Below are positions 1-12,596 of a stretch of DNA of 64,000 nt, in pieces (position 1 is the first letter of the stretch; every line of letters starts with the position of its first letter). The position numbers were made by a program, and so were the translations under genes. Below the pieces are notes generated by a model. The model saw nothing but the letters and a program-made list of their open reading frames with translations. It searched no databases and was not told the origin of the DNA. The DNA comes from Rhodococcus tukisamuensis NBRC 100609. GTDB lineage: Bacteria > Actinomycetota > Actinomycetes > Mycobacteriales > Mycobacteriaceae. The DNA is taken from the NCBI RefSeq assembly GCF_001894985.1, contig NZ_BCXG01000022.1:1-64000 (forward strand), given 5' to 3'.

Positions 1-154
1 GCCAGGTCACGCGGATCGGCCGGCCGCATCGCTCCAGGTCAGCGCCCGACCGCCGGTCCGAATTCCGTTCTGAACCGCAGATTCCGGCGGTGTGACGCCG
101 ACCACCCTGCCCCGTGGGCCTGTCGCCGAGGCCCCTGCAAGTGCCCCTGCATGC

Positions 155-200
155 AAGAAGGGCACCGCCGCTCGCAGCCGCGAGAGGTGGTGCCCTTCTT
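155..200 (-). terminator. Hairpin terminator downstream of murA
   Basis: A 12-bp perfect stem (AAGAAGGGCACC pairing with GGTGCCCTTCTT) encloses a smaller CTCGC/GCGAG hairpin, about 30 bp past the murA stop. It is the expected end of the murA transcript. I see no convincing gene in 1-154; the short open frames there lack a good start or family features. In mycobacteria the rRNA operon follows murA, so its promoter may lie just outside this window, but nothing in these bases proves that. Confidence 0.7.
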
Positions 201-231
201 CGTTCATGTGCAGGTGGCGGGACCGAATCCG

Positions 232-1494
232 TCAGCCGGCGTCGGTGACCCGGACGATGTCGCCGCCGAGCGCCGAGAGCTTCTCGACGAACATCGGGTA
301 GCCGCGATCGATGTGGTAGACGTCGTGGACCTCGGTGGTTCCGTCCGCGACCAGGGCGGCGAGCACCAGGCCCGCGCCTGCGCGGATGTCCGAGGACCAC
401 ACCGGCGCACTCGACAACCGGGTGATCCCGCGGACCACGGCATGGTGTCCGTCGGTCCGGGCGTCGGCACCGAGGCGGATCATCTCCTCCACGAACCGGA
501 ACCGGGCCTCGAAGACGTTCTCGGTGATCATCGACGTCCCGTCCGCGACCGCGGCCAGGCCGATCGCCATCGGCTGCAGGTCGGTGGGGAATCCGGGGAA
601 CGGCAAGGTCGCGAAGTTGACCGCCTTCGGCCGCGACTCCTGGACCACCCGGAAACCGTCGGCCTCGGGTGTCACCTCGGCGCCGGCCGCACGCAGCTTG
701 TCCAGCACCAGCGACAGGTGCTTCGGGTTCACCCCGCGCACCCGGACGTCGCCCCGCGTCATCGCAGCGGCGATCCCCCAGGTCGCGGCGACGATCCGGT
801 CGCCGATCACCCGGTGCGTCGTCGGCTCCAGCCGGCGCACCCCCTGAATGGTCAGGGTCGACGAACCGGCGCCCTCGATCCGGGCGCCCATCCGCACCAG
901 CATGTTGCACAGGTCGACGATCTCGGGCTCGCGCGCGGCGTTGTCGATCACCGTCTCGCCCTTGGCCAGGACCGCCGCCATCAGGATGTTCTCGGTGGCG
1001 CCGACAGACGGGAACGCCAGCCGGATCTGCGCACCGTGCAGGTCGTCGGCCTCCGCGACGAGGCAGCCGTGCTGGATCTCGCTGCGCGCGCCGAGCAGTG
1101 CCAATCCGGTCTGGTGCATGTCGAGCGGGCGTGACCCGATCGCGTCGCCGCCCGGCAACGCCACCACCGCACGCCGGCACCGTGCCACCAGCGGCCCGAG
1201 CACACAGACCGAGGCCCGGAACTGCGTCACCGCCGGGAAGTCGGCGTGGAACTTCGGTTCGGCGGGCGTCGTGATCCGCACCGTGTCGCCGTCGAGTTCG
1301 ACGTCGCAGCCCAGTCCGCGCAGGACCTCGGCCATGTACGGCACGTCGAGGATGTCGGGGCAGTTGGTGATGACGGTGGTGCCCTCGGCCAGCAGGGCCG
1401 CGGCCATCAACTTGAGCACGCTGTTCTTCGCGCCACCCACCGAGACCTCACCGGTCAGTCTGTTGCCACCGGTGACAAGAAAGCGTTCACTCAC
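232..1494 (-). CDS. murA: UDP-N-acetylglucosamine 1-carboxyvinyltransferase
   Basis: MurA transfers enolpyruvate from phosphoenolpyruvate to UDP-GlcNAc, the first committed cytoplasmic step of peptidoglycan synthesis. The 420-residue length is normal. The N-terminal GGAKNS motif (about residues 20-25, with the conserved Lys and Asn) is present. The active-site loop reads [14 protein letters not shown] at about residues 114-127. The catalytic Cys of most bacteria is therefore Asp117, as in mycobacteria, which is known to make the enzyme insensitive to fosfomycin. The gene is convergent with nothing upstream; a PduO-type adenosyltransferase gene diverges from it 58 bp away. The ATG at 1494 gives [10 protein letters not shown], the usual start. 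Identification is firm. Confidence 0.97.
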   Translation of the reverse strand: MSERFLVTGGNRLTGEVSVGGAKNSVLKLMAAALLAEGTTVITNCPDILDVPYMAEVLRGLGCDVELDGDTVRITTPAEPKFHADFPAVTQFRASVCVLGPLVARCRRAVVALPGGDAIGSRPLDMHQTGLALLGARSEIQHGCLVAEADDLHGAQIRLAFPSVGATENILMAAVLAKGETVIDNAAREPEIVDLCNMLVRMGARIEGAGSSTLTIQGVRRLEPTTHRVIGDRIVAATWGIAAAMTRGDVRVRGVNPKHLSLVLDKLRAAGAEVTPEADGFRVVQESRPKAVNFATLPFPGFPTDLQPMAIGLAAVADGTSMITENVFEARFRFVEEMIRLGADARTDGHHAVVRGITRLSSAPVWSSDIRAGAGLVLAALVADGTTEVHDVYHIDRGYPMFVEKLSALGGDIVRVTDAG

Positions 1495-1552
1495 AGTTCG
1501 ACAGCCTAGTCAGGTCCCCCGGCGCCGGATGCCACGCCGGTACCGTGACGGC

Positions 1553-2140
1553 ATGGCAGTCCACCTCACCCGCATTTACACCCGCACCGGCGACGACGGC
1601 ACGACGGGACTCAGCGACTTCTCCCGGGTCTCGAAGAACGACCCGCGACTGATCGCCTACGCCGACTGCGACGAGGCCAACGCATGCATCGGCGTGGCAC
1701 TCGCGCTCGGCGAACCGAGTCCGCAGATCACGTCGGTGCTCCGCCAGATCCAGAACGACCTGTTCGATGCCGGCGCGGACCTGTCCACTCCGGTGGTCGA
1801 GGATCCGAAGTACCCGCCGCTGCGGGTGACCCCGGCCTACGTCGAGCGGCTCGAGGCCTGGTGCGACGAGTTCAACGAGCCGCTGGCCCCGCTGAACTCG
1901 TTCATCCTCCCGGGCGGCACCGTGCTGGCGGCGCAGTTGCATGTCGCCCGGACGGTGACGCGGCGGGCGGAGCGGGCGGCCTGGGCAGCGGTCGATGCCA
2001 GCCCCGCCGACACCAGTGTGCTGCCGGCGAAGTATCTCAACCGGCTCTCGGACCTGCTGTTCATCCTCGGTCGGGTGGCCAATCCGGACGGCGACGTGCT
2101 GTGGCAGCCGGGTGCGGGCGGAACCGATTCCGACGCCTGA
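1553..2140 (+). CDS. PduO-type ATP:cob(I)alamin adenosyltransferase
   Basis: This 195-residue protein is a PduO/MMAB-family corrinoid adenosyltransferase, which adenosylates cob(I)alamin to form adenosylcobalamin. The N-terminal ATP-binding motif TRTGDDGTTGL spans residues 10-20. The arginine-rich helix (RTVTRRAERAAW) and the C-terminal LNRLSDLLFILGR signature are also present. The frame is open far upstream, but ATG 1553 gives the family-typical MAVHLTRIYTRTG start. Upstream residues would run antisense into murA and resemble nothing. It diverges from murA, as in M. tuberculosis (Rv1314c-murA), and ends in a shared bidirectional terminator. Confidence 0.93.
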   Translation: MAVHLTRIYTRTGDDGTTGLSDFSRVSKNDPRLIAYADCDEANACIGVALALGEPSPQITSVLRQIQNDLFDAGADLSTPVVEDPKYPPLRVTPAYVERLEAWCDEFNEPLAPLNSFILPGGTVLAAQLHVARTVTRRAERAAWAAVDASPADTSVLPAKYLNRLSDLLFILGRVANPDGDVLWQPGAGGTDSDA

Positions 2141-2185
2141 CCGCACCGGCACCTGCCCACCCGGGCGCCTGCCCCCACACACAAG

Positions 2186-2216
2186 AGAACCCCGACCGGA
2201 ATTCGGTCGGGGTTCT
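2186..2216. terminator. Bidirectional intrinsic terminator
   Basis: Perfect 13-bp stem AGAACCCCGACCG / CGGTCGGGGTTCT with a 5-nt loop. It is preceded by an A-containing tract and followed by TGTTT, so it can work in both directions. It lies between the convergent adenosyltransferase gene and the DUF2550/ATP synthase transcription unit. Confidence 0.9.
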
Positions 2217-2229
2217 TGTTTCGTCGGCG

Positions 2230-2664
2230 TCAGGCGGGCCGGCCGCGCATGGAGCGGCCGTCCGGGCGCGACTCCACCCAGGAGAGGAAGGCGGTGAGCG
2301 CACCGCGGTCGAGGGCGACCTCGTAGCTGCGCTCGCCGTCGACCACCGACAGGATCAGGATCTCGTCGGTCATGATGTCGTACTCGGTCTCGCGGGGACC
2401 GCGCCGCTCCCCCAGCTCGATGCCCTGACGGTCCAACCGGATGTCCGGGCCGGGCCGCAGGCTCGACAGCTTGAGGAAGACGAGACTGTTCTCGCCGTAC
2501 CGGATGACGCCGTGCCGCCAGCCGTGCCCGGCCGCGGCGGGTGTCACCCGGAGAATCGCCGCGGTCCCGCCGCGGCGCAGAACGCTCAGTCGATACACGA
2601 AAGCCGCGACGAGCGCCCCGAGCAGGACAACCAGAACGAAGAGAACTGTCACTCCGATTGTCAC
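2230..2664 (-). CDS. DUF2550 family membrane protein
   Basis: A 144-residue protein with one N-terminal membrane span (about residues 4-24, VTVLFVLVVLLGALVAAFVY). A soluble domain of roughly 115 residues follows. It matches the actinobacterial DUF2550 family, whose member in M. tuberculosis is Rv1312, directly downstream of atpC. The position here is the same: 42 bp after atpC, on the same strand, with the shared terminator behind it. Function is unknown. Conserved linkage to ATP synthase suggests co-transcription, but nothing in the sequence shows a role in the enzyme. Confidence 0.88.
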   Translation of the reverse strand: MTIGVTVLFVLVVLLGALVAAFVYRLSVLRRGGTAAILRVTPAAAGHGWRHGVIRYGENSLVFLKLSSLRPGPDIRLDRQGIELGERRGPRETEYDIMTDEILILSVVDGERSYEVALDRGALTAFLSWVESRPDGRSMRGRPA

Positions 2665-2706
2665 TGCCCGTGGCCCTGCTCGTCGCGGCTGTCTGTGTCT
2701 ACCGGG

Positions 2707-3075
2707 TCAGGCCCGCTCGACGGCGCGCAGGCGCCCCTTGGCGATCGCGATCGCTTCGAGGTCGTCCTGCGTCTCCGCGAGCACTGCCTTGGCGGCCTCC
2801 ACGTCGATGTCGCCGGCAAAGTCCGCGGACTCGGCCAGGATCGTCACCGAGGTGCCGGTCACGGAGAGGAAGCCACCGTGCACCGCGGCGACGACGCGGT
2901 CGCCCTCGCCGGTGGTGATGGCGACGACACCCGCCTCGACCAGCTGACCGAGGACCGGCTCATGTCCGTACATGATGCCGATCTCGCCCTCGGTGGTCTG
3001 GGCGCTGACGAGCGTCGCCGTGCCCGACCACAGACGCCGCTCGACGGCGACGAGCTCAACGGTCATCTCAGCCAT
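2707..3075 (-). CDS. atpC: ATP synthase epsilon subunit
   Basis: The 122-residue epsilon subunit of F1 forms part of the central stalk, coupling rotation to catalysis and inhibiting ATP hydrolysis. The beta-sandwich sequence is clear ([15 protein letters not shown], then the [15 protein letters not shown] region). The C-terminal helical part is short, as in mycobacteria, whose epsilon is also about 120 residues. The gene starts 6 bp after the atpD stop and is the last F1 gene of the operon. Confidence 0.95.
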   Translation of the reverse strand: MAEMTVELVAVERRLWSGTATLVSAQTTEGEIGIMYGHEPVLGQLVEAGVVAITTGEGDRVVAAVHGGFLSVTGTSVTILAESADFAGDIDVEAAKAVLAETQDDLEAIAIAKGRLRAVERA

Positions 3076-3081
3076 GGTCGA

Positions 3082-5503
<2,422 letters not shown>

Positions 5504-5552
5504 CTACTCAGTCACACTCCCTTCCCACAAGTCGAGGACACGGCAGTCACGC

Positions 5553-7196
5553 TCACTTGGTGACGTGCTTGCGCGTGACGGAAACCTGCTCCTGGCTGAC
5601 CTCGTCGGCACCCAGTGCGCTGGCCTCTGCCTCGTTGACCACGCGGCTGCCGTCCGACGCCAGGAAGCCCTGCTTGAACTTGTCGGTCGCCGCCACGAGG
5701 GCCTTGGTCGAGTCCGCGTCGAGAGCCTTGCCGCCCTTGATCGCCTCGTAGACGCCGGCCGCGTTGCGGTGCAGGTCCTCGAGCAGCTCCGCCTCGAACC
5801 GGCGAACATCGCCGACCGGCACGGAGTCGAAGACACCCTCGCCCGCGAGGTAGATCGAGATGATCTGGTCCTCGACGGCAATCGGGGAGTACTGGTCCTG
5901 CTTGAGCAGCTCGACCAGACGCTGGCCGCGCTCGAGCTGGGCCTTGGAGGCGTCGTCCAGGTCGGAGGCGAAGGCGGAGAACGCCTCCAGCTCACGGAAC
6001 TGTGCGAGCTCCAGACGCAGCGAACCGGAGACCTTCTTCATGCCCTTGGTCTGCGCGGCGCCACCGACTCGGGAGACCGAGATACCGACGTTGATCGCGG
6101 GGCGGATGCCCTTGTTGAACAGGTCGGACTCGAGGAACACCTGACCGTCGGTGATGGAGATGACGTTGGTCGGGATGTAGGCCGAGACGTCGTTGGCCTT
6201 GGTCTCGATGATCGGCAGCGCGGTGAGCGAGCCACCACCGAGGGCGTCGGACAGCTTCGCCGAGCGCTCCAGCAGACGGGAGTGCAAGTAGAAGACGTCA
6301 CCCGGGTACGCCTCGCGGCCCGGCGGGCGACGCAGCAGCAGCGAGATGGCGCGGTACGCCTCGGCCTGCTTGGTCAGGTCGTCGAACACGACCAGGACGT
6401 GCTTGCCCTGGTACATCCAGTGCTGGCCGATGGCCGAACCGGTGTACGGCGCGAGCCACTTGAAGCCGGCGGAGTCGGAGGCCGGGGCGGCGACGATGGT
6501 GGTGTACTCCATCGCGCCCTGCTCCTCGAGCGCCTGCTTGACGCCGGCGATGGTGGAGCCCTTCTGACCGATGGCGACGTAGATGCAGCGAACCTGCTGC
6601 TTCGGGTCGCCGGTCGCCCAGTTGGCCTTCTGGTTCAGGATGGCGTCGACGCAGACCGCGGTCTTGCCGGTCTTACGGTCGCCGATCACCAGCTGGCGCT
6701 GGCCACGGCCGATCGGGGTCATCGCGTCGATGGCCTTGATGCCGGTCTGCAGCGGCTCCTCGACCGGCTGGCGCTCCAGCACGGACGCGGCCTGCAGCTC
6801 CAGCGCGCGGGTCTCGGTGGTCTCGATCTCGCCGAGGCCGTCGATGGGCTGGCCCAGCGGGTTCACGACGCGTCCGAGGAACGCATCGCCCACCGGCACG
6901 GACAGCACGTCGCCGGTGCGCTTGACCTGCTGGCCCTCCGCGATGTGCTCGTAGTCACCCAGGATGACGGCACCGATCTCGGTGGCATCCAGGTTCAGTG
7001 CCACGCCGAGGACGCCGCCGGGGAACTCCAGCAGTTCGTTGGCCATTGCCGAAGGCAGGCCGGTGACGTGCGCAATGCCGTCACTGGTGTCGGACACCGC
7101 TCCGACCTCCTCGCGGGAGGCCTCCGGGGAGTAGCTCGCGGTGTAGTTGTCGATCGCGCTACGGATCTCGTCGGAGGAGATCGTCAGCTCCGCCAT
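5553..7196 (-). CDS. atpA: ATP synthase alpha subunit
   Basis: The 547-residue regulatory alpha subunit of F1. The nucleotide-binding loop GDRKTGKT is at residues 172-179. The QKGSTIAGV and [11 protein letters not shown] motifs follow, as does the alpha-chain signature in [19 protein letters not shown]-terminal extension of about 35 residues beyond the E. coli protein (ending [10 protein letters not shown]) is typical of mycobacterial-type alpha subunits, where it suppresses ATP hydrolysis; that role is known from mycobacteria and is inferred here. The start [15 protein letters not shown] is standard. Confidence 0.97.
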   Translation of the reverse strand: MAELTISSDEIRSAIDNYTASYSPEASREEVGAVSDTSDGIAHVTGLPSAMANELLEFPGGVLGVALNLDATEIGAVILGDYEHIAEGQQVKRTGDVLSVPVGDAFLGRVVNPLGQPIDGLGEIETTETRALELQAASVLERQPVEEPLQTGIKAIDAMTPIGRGQRQLVIGDRKTGKTAVCVDAILNQKANWATGDPKQQVRCIYVAIGQKGSTIAGVKQALEEQGAMEYTTIVAAPASDSAGFKWLAPYTGSAIGQHWMYQGKHVLVVFDDLTKQAEAYRAISLLLRRPPGREAYPGDVFYLHSRLLERSAKLSDALGGGSLTALPIIETKANDVSAYIPTNVISITDGQVFLESDLFNKGIRPAINVGISVSRVGGAAQTKGMKKVSGSLRLELAQFRELEAFSAFASDLDDASKAQLERGQRLVELLKQDQYSPIAVEDQIISIYLAGEGVFDSVPVGDVRRFEAELLEDLHRNAAGVYEAIKGGKALDADSTKALVAATDKFKQGFLASDGSRVVNEAEASALGADEVSQEQVSVTRKHVTK

Positions 7197-7266
7197 GTTC
7201 TTCCTGCTCTCGGTATCTGGTCTTCGAATTGATCTGGAGGTTGGTGCTGCGAGGCGCAGCGCCGGA

Positions 7267-8100
7267 CTACTTGAGGTTCTTGCGCAGCGTCGCGAGTCGT
7301 CCCGCCGCGCTACCGTCGATGACCTCGTCGCCCACGCGAACCACGAGACCGCTGAGGAGCTCGGGGTCGACCTCCACGTGCACGGTGACCGGCTTCCCGT
7401 AGGTCCGGGTCAGGGTCGCGGCAAGCCGCTCCACCTGTGCGCTCGACAGCGGCGAGGCGCTGCGCACATGCGCAACGGCCTTGTCACGTCGGGCCGCGGC
7501 CAGCTCGGCCAGCTCGTTGAATGCGTCCGCCGGGGCGGTGCGCAGTCGACCGGCTGCCTGGATGGCCAGCGCCTCGGTCACCGCGGTGACCTTGCCGTAC
7601 AGCAACTTCGACAGCAGCTCGCGCTTGGCCGCAGTAGGCCGGGCCCGATCGGACAGGGCCTGCTCGAGCGCGGGGTTACCCGCGACGATGCGACCGAGCC
7701 GGAAGAGCTCGTCCTCGACGGTGTCCAGCTGGTTCTGGTCGTCGGCCGCGCGAAGCAGCGACTCCCGTCCCAGCAGCACCAGCGAGTTCCGAAGGTCGGC
7801 GGAGCTGGACCAGTCCTGGCCCGCCGCAGCCTTCAGAGTCGCCAGCGTCTCGGCGGAAACCTTCGCCGAGAACACCTGCTCGGCCAGCCCCTGCCGCACA
7901 GCCACGGGGGCCGACGGATCGGCCAGTGCGGCGCGCAGCGTGCGCTGGCCGTCGAGGATCTCGACCGCCGTGAACAGCTCTGCGCCGGTCTGTGCCGCAG
8001 CCGCAGTCGCCGCGCCGGCCGAGACTCCGGCCAGCGCTGAATTCAGGACGCTCCTCGTATGAGCCAGCGCCTCACGGCTTGCTGCGTACATGGTGCTCAC
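7267..8100 (-). CDS. atpH: ATP synthase delta subunit (long actinobacterial form)
   Basis: The 277-residue delta subunit links the b dimer to the top of F1. It is about 100 residues longer than the E. coli protein, with the classical delta domain in the C-terminal 170 residues (ending [22 protein letters not shown]). In Mycobacterium this gene is a b'-delta fusion of about 445 residues. Here there is no added membrane helix, so it is the unfused Rhodococcus/Corynebacterium-type form. ATG 8100 overlaps the atpF stop by 4 bp, indicating translational coupling. Confidence 0.93.
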   Translation of the reverse strand: MSTMYAASREALAHTRSVLNSALAGVSAGAATAAAAQTGAELFTAVEILDGQRTLRAALADPSAPVAVRQGLAEQVFSAKVSAETLATLKAAAGQDWSSSADLRNSLVLLGRESLLRAADDQNQLDTVEDELFRLGRIVAGNPALEQALSDRARPTAAKRELLSKLLYGKVTAVTEALAIQAAGRLRTAPADAFNELAELAAARRDKAVAHVRSASPLSSAQVERLAATLTRTYGKPVTVHVEVDPELLSGLVVRVGDEVIDGSAAGRLATLRKNLK

Positions 8101-8657
8101 TTTCCGGCTGCGGAGTTCGCGCTGACGGTGTCCAGTTCACTGAGGAAACGGTCGATCGTGCCGGCCCGCTTGACATCGTCGGAGAGCGACTCTCCGATGA
8201 CCTTCTCGGCGAGGTCGACCGCGGTGCGGCCGAGATCGCTGCGCAGTTCGGCCACGATCTGCTGACGCTGCGCGGCGAGCTGGCTGCTGCCGGCGGCGAC
8301 GATGCGGTCGCTTTCCTCCTGTGCCTGGACCTTCATCTCGGCGATGATCTGCTGACCCTGGGTGCGGGCATCCTCGCGGATGGCCGCTGCCTCGGTACGA
8401 GCCTCGGCGAGCTGGGCGCGGTACTGCTCCAGCGTCTCCTTGGCCTCGGCCTGGGCCTCTTCGGCACGCTTGATGCCGCCTTCGATCTGGTCGCTGCGCT
8501 CGGCCAGCACCTGCTGGAACTTCGGAAGGATGAACTTCCAGAAGGCAAGACCGATGATGACGATGCAGACCGTCGACCACACGATGTCGTAAGTCTCGGG
8601 GAGGAGGGGATTGATGACCTCCCCCTCCGAGGCTGCGATCAGTGCAATGTTCGACAT
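8097..8657 (-). CDS. atpF: ATP synthase b subunit
   Basis: The 186-residue b subunit forms the peripheral stalk. One membrane span lies near residues 23-45 ([21 protein letters not shown]). A long charged, Ala/Glu/Gln-rich helix follows, predicted to dimerise as a coiled coil (for example [22 protein letters not shown]). It starts 7 bp after atpE and ends overlapping atpH. Confidence 0.95.
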   Translation of the reverse strand: MSNIALIAASEGEVINPLLPETYDIVWSTVCIVIIGLAFWKFILPKFQQVLAERSDQIEGGIKRAEEAQAEAKETLEQYRAQLAEARTEAAAIREDARTQGQQIIAEMKVQAQEESDRIVAAGSSQLAAQRQQIVAELRSDLGRTAVDLAEKVIGESLSDDVKRAGTIDRFLSELDTVSANSAAGK

Positions 8658-8664
8658 GTCGAGA

Positions 8665-9775
<1,111 letters not shown>

Positions 9776-9796
9776 CGGTCTCTCCCGTAGTCGTGG

Positions 9797-9818
9797 CCGC
9801 AGGCGGCATCGCCTGCGG
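9797..9818 (-). other. Stable hairpin just upstream of atpB
   Basis: A perfect 9-bp GC-rich inverted repeat, CCGCAGGCG and CGCCTGCGG, with a 4-nt loop. It lies 21 bp before the proposed atpB start codon and about 10 bp before its GGGAGA ribosome site. It could be an RNA stem that protects or regulates the atpB message, or a processing site between atpI and atpB. Confidence 0.55.
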
Positions 9819-10134
9819 TTCGATCGGACATTGACGAAACAAGTCGACAAGGTCGGCTCGCGTATTCGTCAGCAGCTGTGAGCCCGTTCCAGGGCCCGTG
9901 CGTCTGTCGGTGTCGGCGGACTGTCGTCGACTCGGCGACCACCCCACGACGCTCCGGTCATGTCGAACTCCAACATGCGAAACCGTCGATCGGGGCCACC
10001 TGTGCGGTTGCGGGACGACGCGGAATTGCGAGATTTGCGTCGTTCCTACCCTCGCTTGGGCATGACCCTATCAAGACATCTACGACGTTGTGTAGACAGG
10101 GTCCCCGCAAAACAAATTACTACAGGCTGTCGTA
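9819..10134. other. Intergenic region between atpI and atpB; likely atp operon promoter
   Basis: About 316 bp without a credible gene. The part next to atpI is AT-richer than its surroundings (10075-10135) and holds a small inverted repeat TCTAC-N9-GTAGA near 10078-10096. Candidate minus-strand promoter elements (TTGTTT and TACACA, about 15 bp apart) are weak matches only. The main atpB-C promoter probably lies here, since atpI is usually expressed at a lower level than the enzyme genes; that is inference. Confidence 0.4.
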
Positions 10135-10587
10135 CTACTTCCCGTCGGAATCGGGCTCCTCCGAGACGGGCACGACGTACGGCACCTTGATCTTGAGCAG
10201 CCCGTAGGTCTCGGCGCCGAGGACGATGATCAGGGCCAGCACCATGACGATGACCAGCGCACCCTTGCTGTAGAAATCCATCCCCTTGAGGATGCCCAGC
10301 ACCAGGACCGCCAGGATCATCTTGAGCAGCCAGCTGCCCAGCAGGACCGCACCCGAGGTGGCCGGCGGGAGCTTCTCGGTGAACAGGACCGCGAGCGCGG
10401 TGCAGAGCACGAAGCCTCCGCCGACCGCGACGCCGATGAGCGCACCCCACAGCCCGGCCCAGCCGGCGACCAGGCTCGCCACGATCGACCCGACCACCGC
10501 AAGGGCGATCAGGCCGAAGATGCCGTACCGCACCGCGGCGCGGAGCGGGGCGGACTGGTCGGGCACGGGGTTCGGAGAAAAAGTCAC
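10135..10587 (-). CDS. AtpI-like small membrane protein
   Basis: A 150-residue protein with four predicted membrane spans (about residues 21-43, 46-68, 80-100 and 105-130). It sits between wecA and atpB, the position of ATP synthase protein I in actinobacteria (Rv1303 in M. tuberculosis). AtpI proteins assist c-ring assembly in some bacteria. Sequence conservation in the family is low, so the call rests on topology and position. It starts 17 bp after the wecA stop. Confidence 0.75.
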   Translation of the reverse strand: MTFSPNPVPDQSAPLRAAVRYGIFGLIALAVVGSIVASLVAGWAGLWGALIGVAVGGGFVLCTALAVLFTEKLPPATSGAVLLGSWLLKMILAVLVLGILKGMDFYSKGALVIVMVLALIIVLGAETYGLLKIKVPYVVPVSEEPDSDGK

Positions 10588-10604
10588 GGTCCAAGCCTAG
10601 CTGG

Positions 10605-11813
10605 CTACGCCTGCCGGTCCCGATCCCGTCCGTGGTCCTGCTGCACCCGCAGCGAGGGGACGGCCGTGACCACCAGCGCGAACACCAGTCCGCCGGCGAG
10701 CAGCAGCACCACCAACCGGCGGTCGATCAGAGCCGATCCCACCGCACCGAACGCCAGCACACCCACCCACAAGTAGATGAGCAGGACGACCCGCCGATGC
10801 GAGTGCCCGATCTGCAGCAGGCGGTGGTGCAGGTGCATCTTGTCCGGACTGAACGGACTGCGACCGGCCATGGTGCGACGAATCACCGCCAGCAGCAGGT
10901 CCAGGACCGGGATGAACATCACCGCACCCACCAGCAGCAGCGGGGTGAGCAGGCCCAGGATGTCGCGAGAACCGTAGGCGTTGAGCGAGATCCGCCCGGA
11001 CGCACTGGTCGAGATCGCGGCGAGCATCAGGCCGATCAGCATCGAACCGGAGTCGCCCATGAAGATGCGGGCCGGTTGGAAGTTGTGCGGGAGGAAGCCG
11101 AGGCAGGCACCGGCCAGCGCGGCCGCGAGCATTGCCGGCGGGTACGCGCTCACGTCGCCGCCCTGCTCGTGCAACAGCCCGACGGAGAACACGCAGATCG
11201 CCACCGAGGAGATCAGGCCCAGTCCCGCGGCGAGGCCGTCCAGGCCGTCGACGAAGTTCATCGCGTTGATCATCACCACCGCGACCAGCACGGTGAACAG
11301 TCCGGCCTGGAGTTGGTCGAGGATCAGCGTGGTGCCGCCCCAGGGCAGGTACAGCGCGAACCAGCTGACCCCCATCACCACCAGCACGCCCGCGGCGGTG
11401 ACCTGGCCGACGAACTTGGTGAGGGCGTCGAGGCCCCAGCGGTCGTCGACGACGCCGACCAGCACGATCAGCAGGCCCGACACCAGCGCGGCCGGGATGT
11501 CCTGCGTGTTGTACTCGAATCCCCTGGCCAGGGCGGGCAGTTGCTGCGCGAAGAGCAGCGCGACCGCGAACCCGAGGTACATGCCGATCCCGCCGAGCCG
11601 CGGTGTCGGCGTGACGTGCACGTCGCGATCGCGTGGGACCGCGACCGCGCCGAACCGGATCGCGAACAGCCGCACGGCGCCGGTGGCGAGGAAGGTGACC
11701 ACGGCCGCGGTGAACAGCACCAGCATCAGTTCCCGCAGCGGCACGCCGGCGCCGCGATTGGACTGCGCCTCGAACGCCGATCCGGCCAGAAGTACGGTAT
11801 CGGCGGCGATCAC
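10605..11813 (-). CDS. wecA: Undecaprenyl-phosphate GlcNAc-1-phosphate transferase
   Basis: A 402-residue polytopic membrane enzyme of the MraY/WecA family. In mycobacteria WecA (Rfe) transfers GlcNAc-1-phosphate to decaprenyl phosphate, starting the linker that joins arabinogalactan to peptidoglycan. The family motifs are present: VGVVDDRWGLDALTK (the paired Asp), NAMNFVDGLDGLAAGL, PHNFQPARIFMGDSGSM, and the cytoplasmic HLHHRLLQIGHSHRR histidine loop. Length and neighbours (sua5 upstream, atpI downstream) match M. tuberculosis Rv1302. Confidence 0.94.
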   Translation of the reverse strand: MIAADTVLLAGSAFEAQSNRGAGVPLRELMLVLFTAAVVTFLATGAVRLFAIRFGAVAVPRDRDVHVTPTPRLGGIGMYLGFAVALLFAQQLPALARGFEYNTQDIPAALVSGLLIVLVGVVDDRWGLDALTKFVGQVTAAGVLVVMGVSWFALYLPWGGTTLILDQLQAGLFTVLVAVVMINAMNFVDGLDGLAAGLGLISSVAICVFSVGLLHEQGGDVSAYPPAMLAAALAGACLGFLPHNFQPARIFMGDSGSMLIGLMLAAISTSASGRISLNAYGSRDILGLLTPLLLVGAVMFIPVLDLLLAVIRRTMAGRSPFSPDKMHLHHRLLQIGHSHRRVVLLIYLWVGVLAFGAVGSALIDRRLVVLLLAGGLVFALVVTAVPSLRVQQDHGRDRDRQA

Positions 11814-11844
11814 GTCGACGACGGTACCCGCAGATGCGTCGCCG

Positions 11845-12513
11845 TCATCCCGCCGCGCCCCCGCCGACCAGGGACTCCACCGGCACGCCGAGCACCTCGG
11901 CGACGGCGGCCGACGGCACCGCGCCCTCCCGCAGGATCCGGGGCTCGTCCGCGGTCAGGTCCACGATCGTCGACGCCACCGCGTGTTCGGCCGGTCCCCC
12001 GTCCAGGTACACGCTGGCCGCCGCGCCGAGCTGGTCACGCGCCTGCTCCACCGTGGTCGACGGTGCGTGACCGGAGATGTTGGCGCTGGAGACCGCGAGC
12101 GGTCCCACCTCGCGGAGCAGTTCGATGGCAACCGGGTGCAGCGGCATCCGGAGCATCACGGTGCCCCGGGTGTCCCCCAGGTCCCAGGCCAGCGAGGGTG
12201 CCTGTTGCACAACCAGACTCAGCCCGCCGGGCCAGAAGGCGCGGATGAGCTCACGCGCCTGCGGACGGACGTTGAAGACCAGCCCGTCGATGGTGTTCCA
12301 CGAGCCCACCAGGACCGGCACCGGCATGTCGCGGCCACGTCCCTTGGCGCGCAGCAGGCTGGTCACGGCCTCGCCGTCGAAGGCGTTGGCGGCCAGTCCG
12401 TAGAGGGTGTCGGTGGGGACCACCACCAGACGCCCTGCCTTGAGCGCGTTGGTGGCGGCGGTGATGCCCGCCTCGCGCGAATCGGTTTGCCGGCAGTCGT
12501 ACACAGTGCTCAC
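11845..12513 (-). CDS. L-threonylcarbamoyladenylate synthase (Sua5/YrdC)
   Basis: Forms threonylcarbamoyl-AMP from threonine, bicarbonate and ATP for the universal t6A37 tRNA modification. The 222-residue protein has the YrdC core: VVVPTDTLYGLAANAFD near residues 33-49, a lysine/arginine-rich KGRGRDMPVPVLV segment, and SANISGHAPSTT. The open frame runs far upstream, overlapping prmC in another frame. GTG 12513, with GGAAGG 8 bp upstream, gives MSTVYDCRQ, the family start. It follows prmC by 83 bp, as in mycobacteria. Confidence 0.92.
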   Translation of the reverse strand: MSTVYDCRQTDSREAGITAATNALKAGRLVVVPTDTLYGLAANAFDGEAVTSLLRAKGRGRDMPVPVLVGSWNTIDGLVFNVRPQARELIRAFWPGGLSLVVQQAPSLAWDLGDTRGTVMLRMPLHPVAIELLREVGPLAVSSANISGHAPSTTVEQARDQLGAAASVYLDGGPAEHAVASTIVDLTADEPRILREGAVPSAAVAEVLGVPVESLVGGGAAG

Positions 12514-12596
12514 ATCGTCATCCTTCCATCCGCGCGATTGCGGCCCGACCGACCCCACCATGCCGGGGCCTTCGGTGCCCGGTTTTACGGCCCACT

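Noticed and set aside
7-207. Minus-strand 66-residue frame downstream of murA
   Set aside because: It spans the terminator hairpin, has no ribosome site and no family resemblance.
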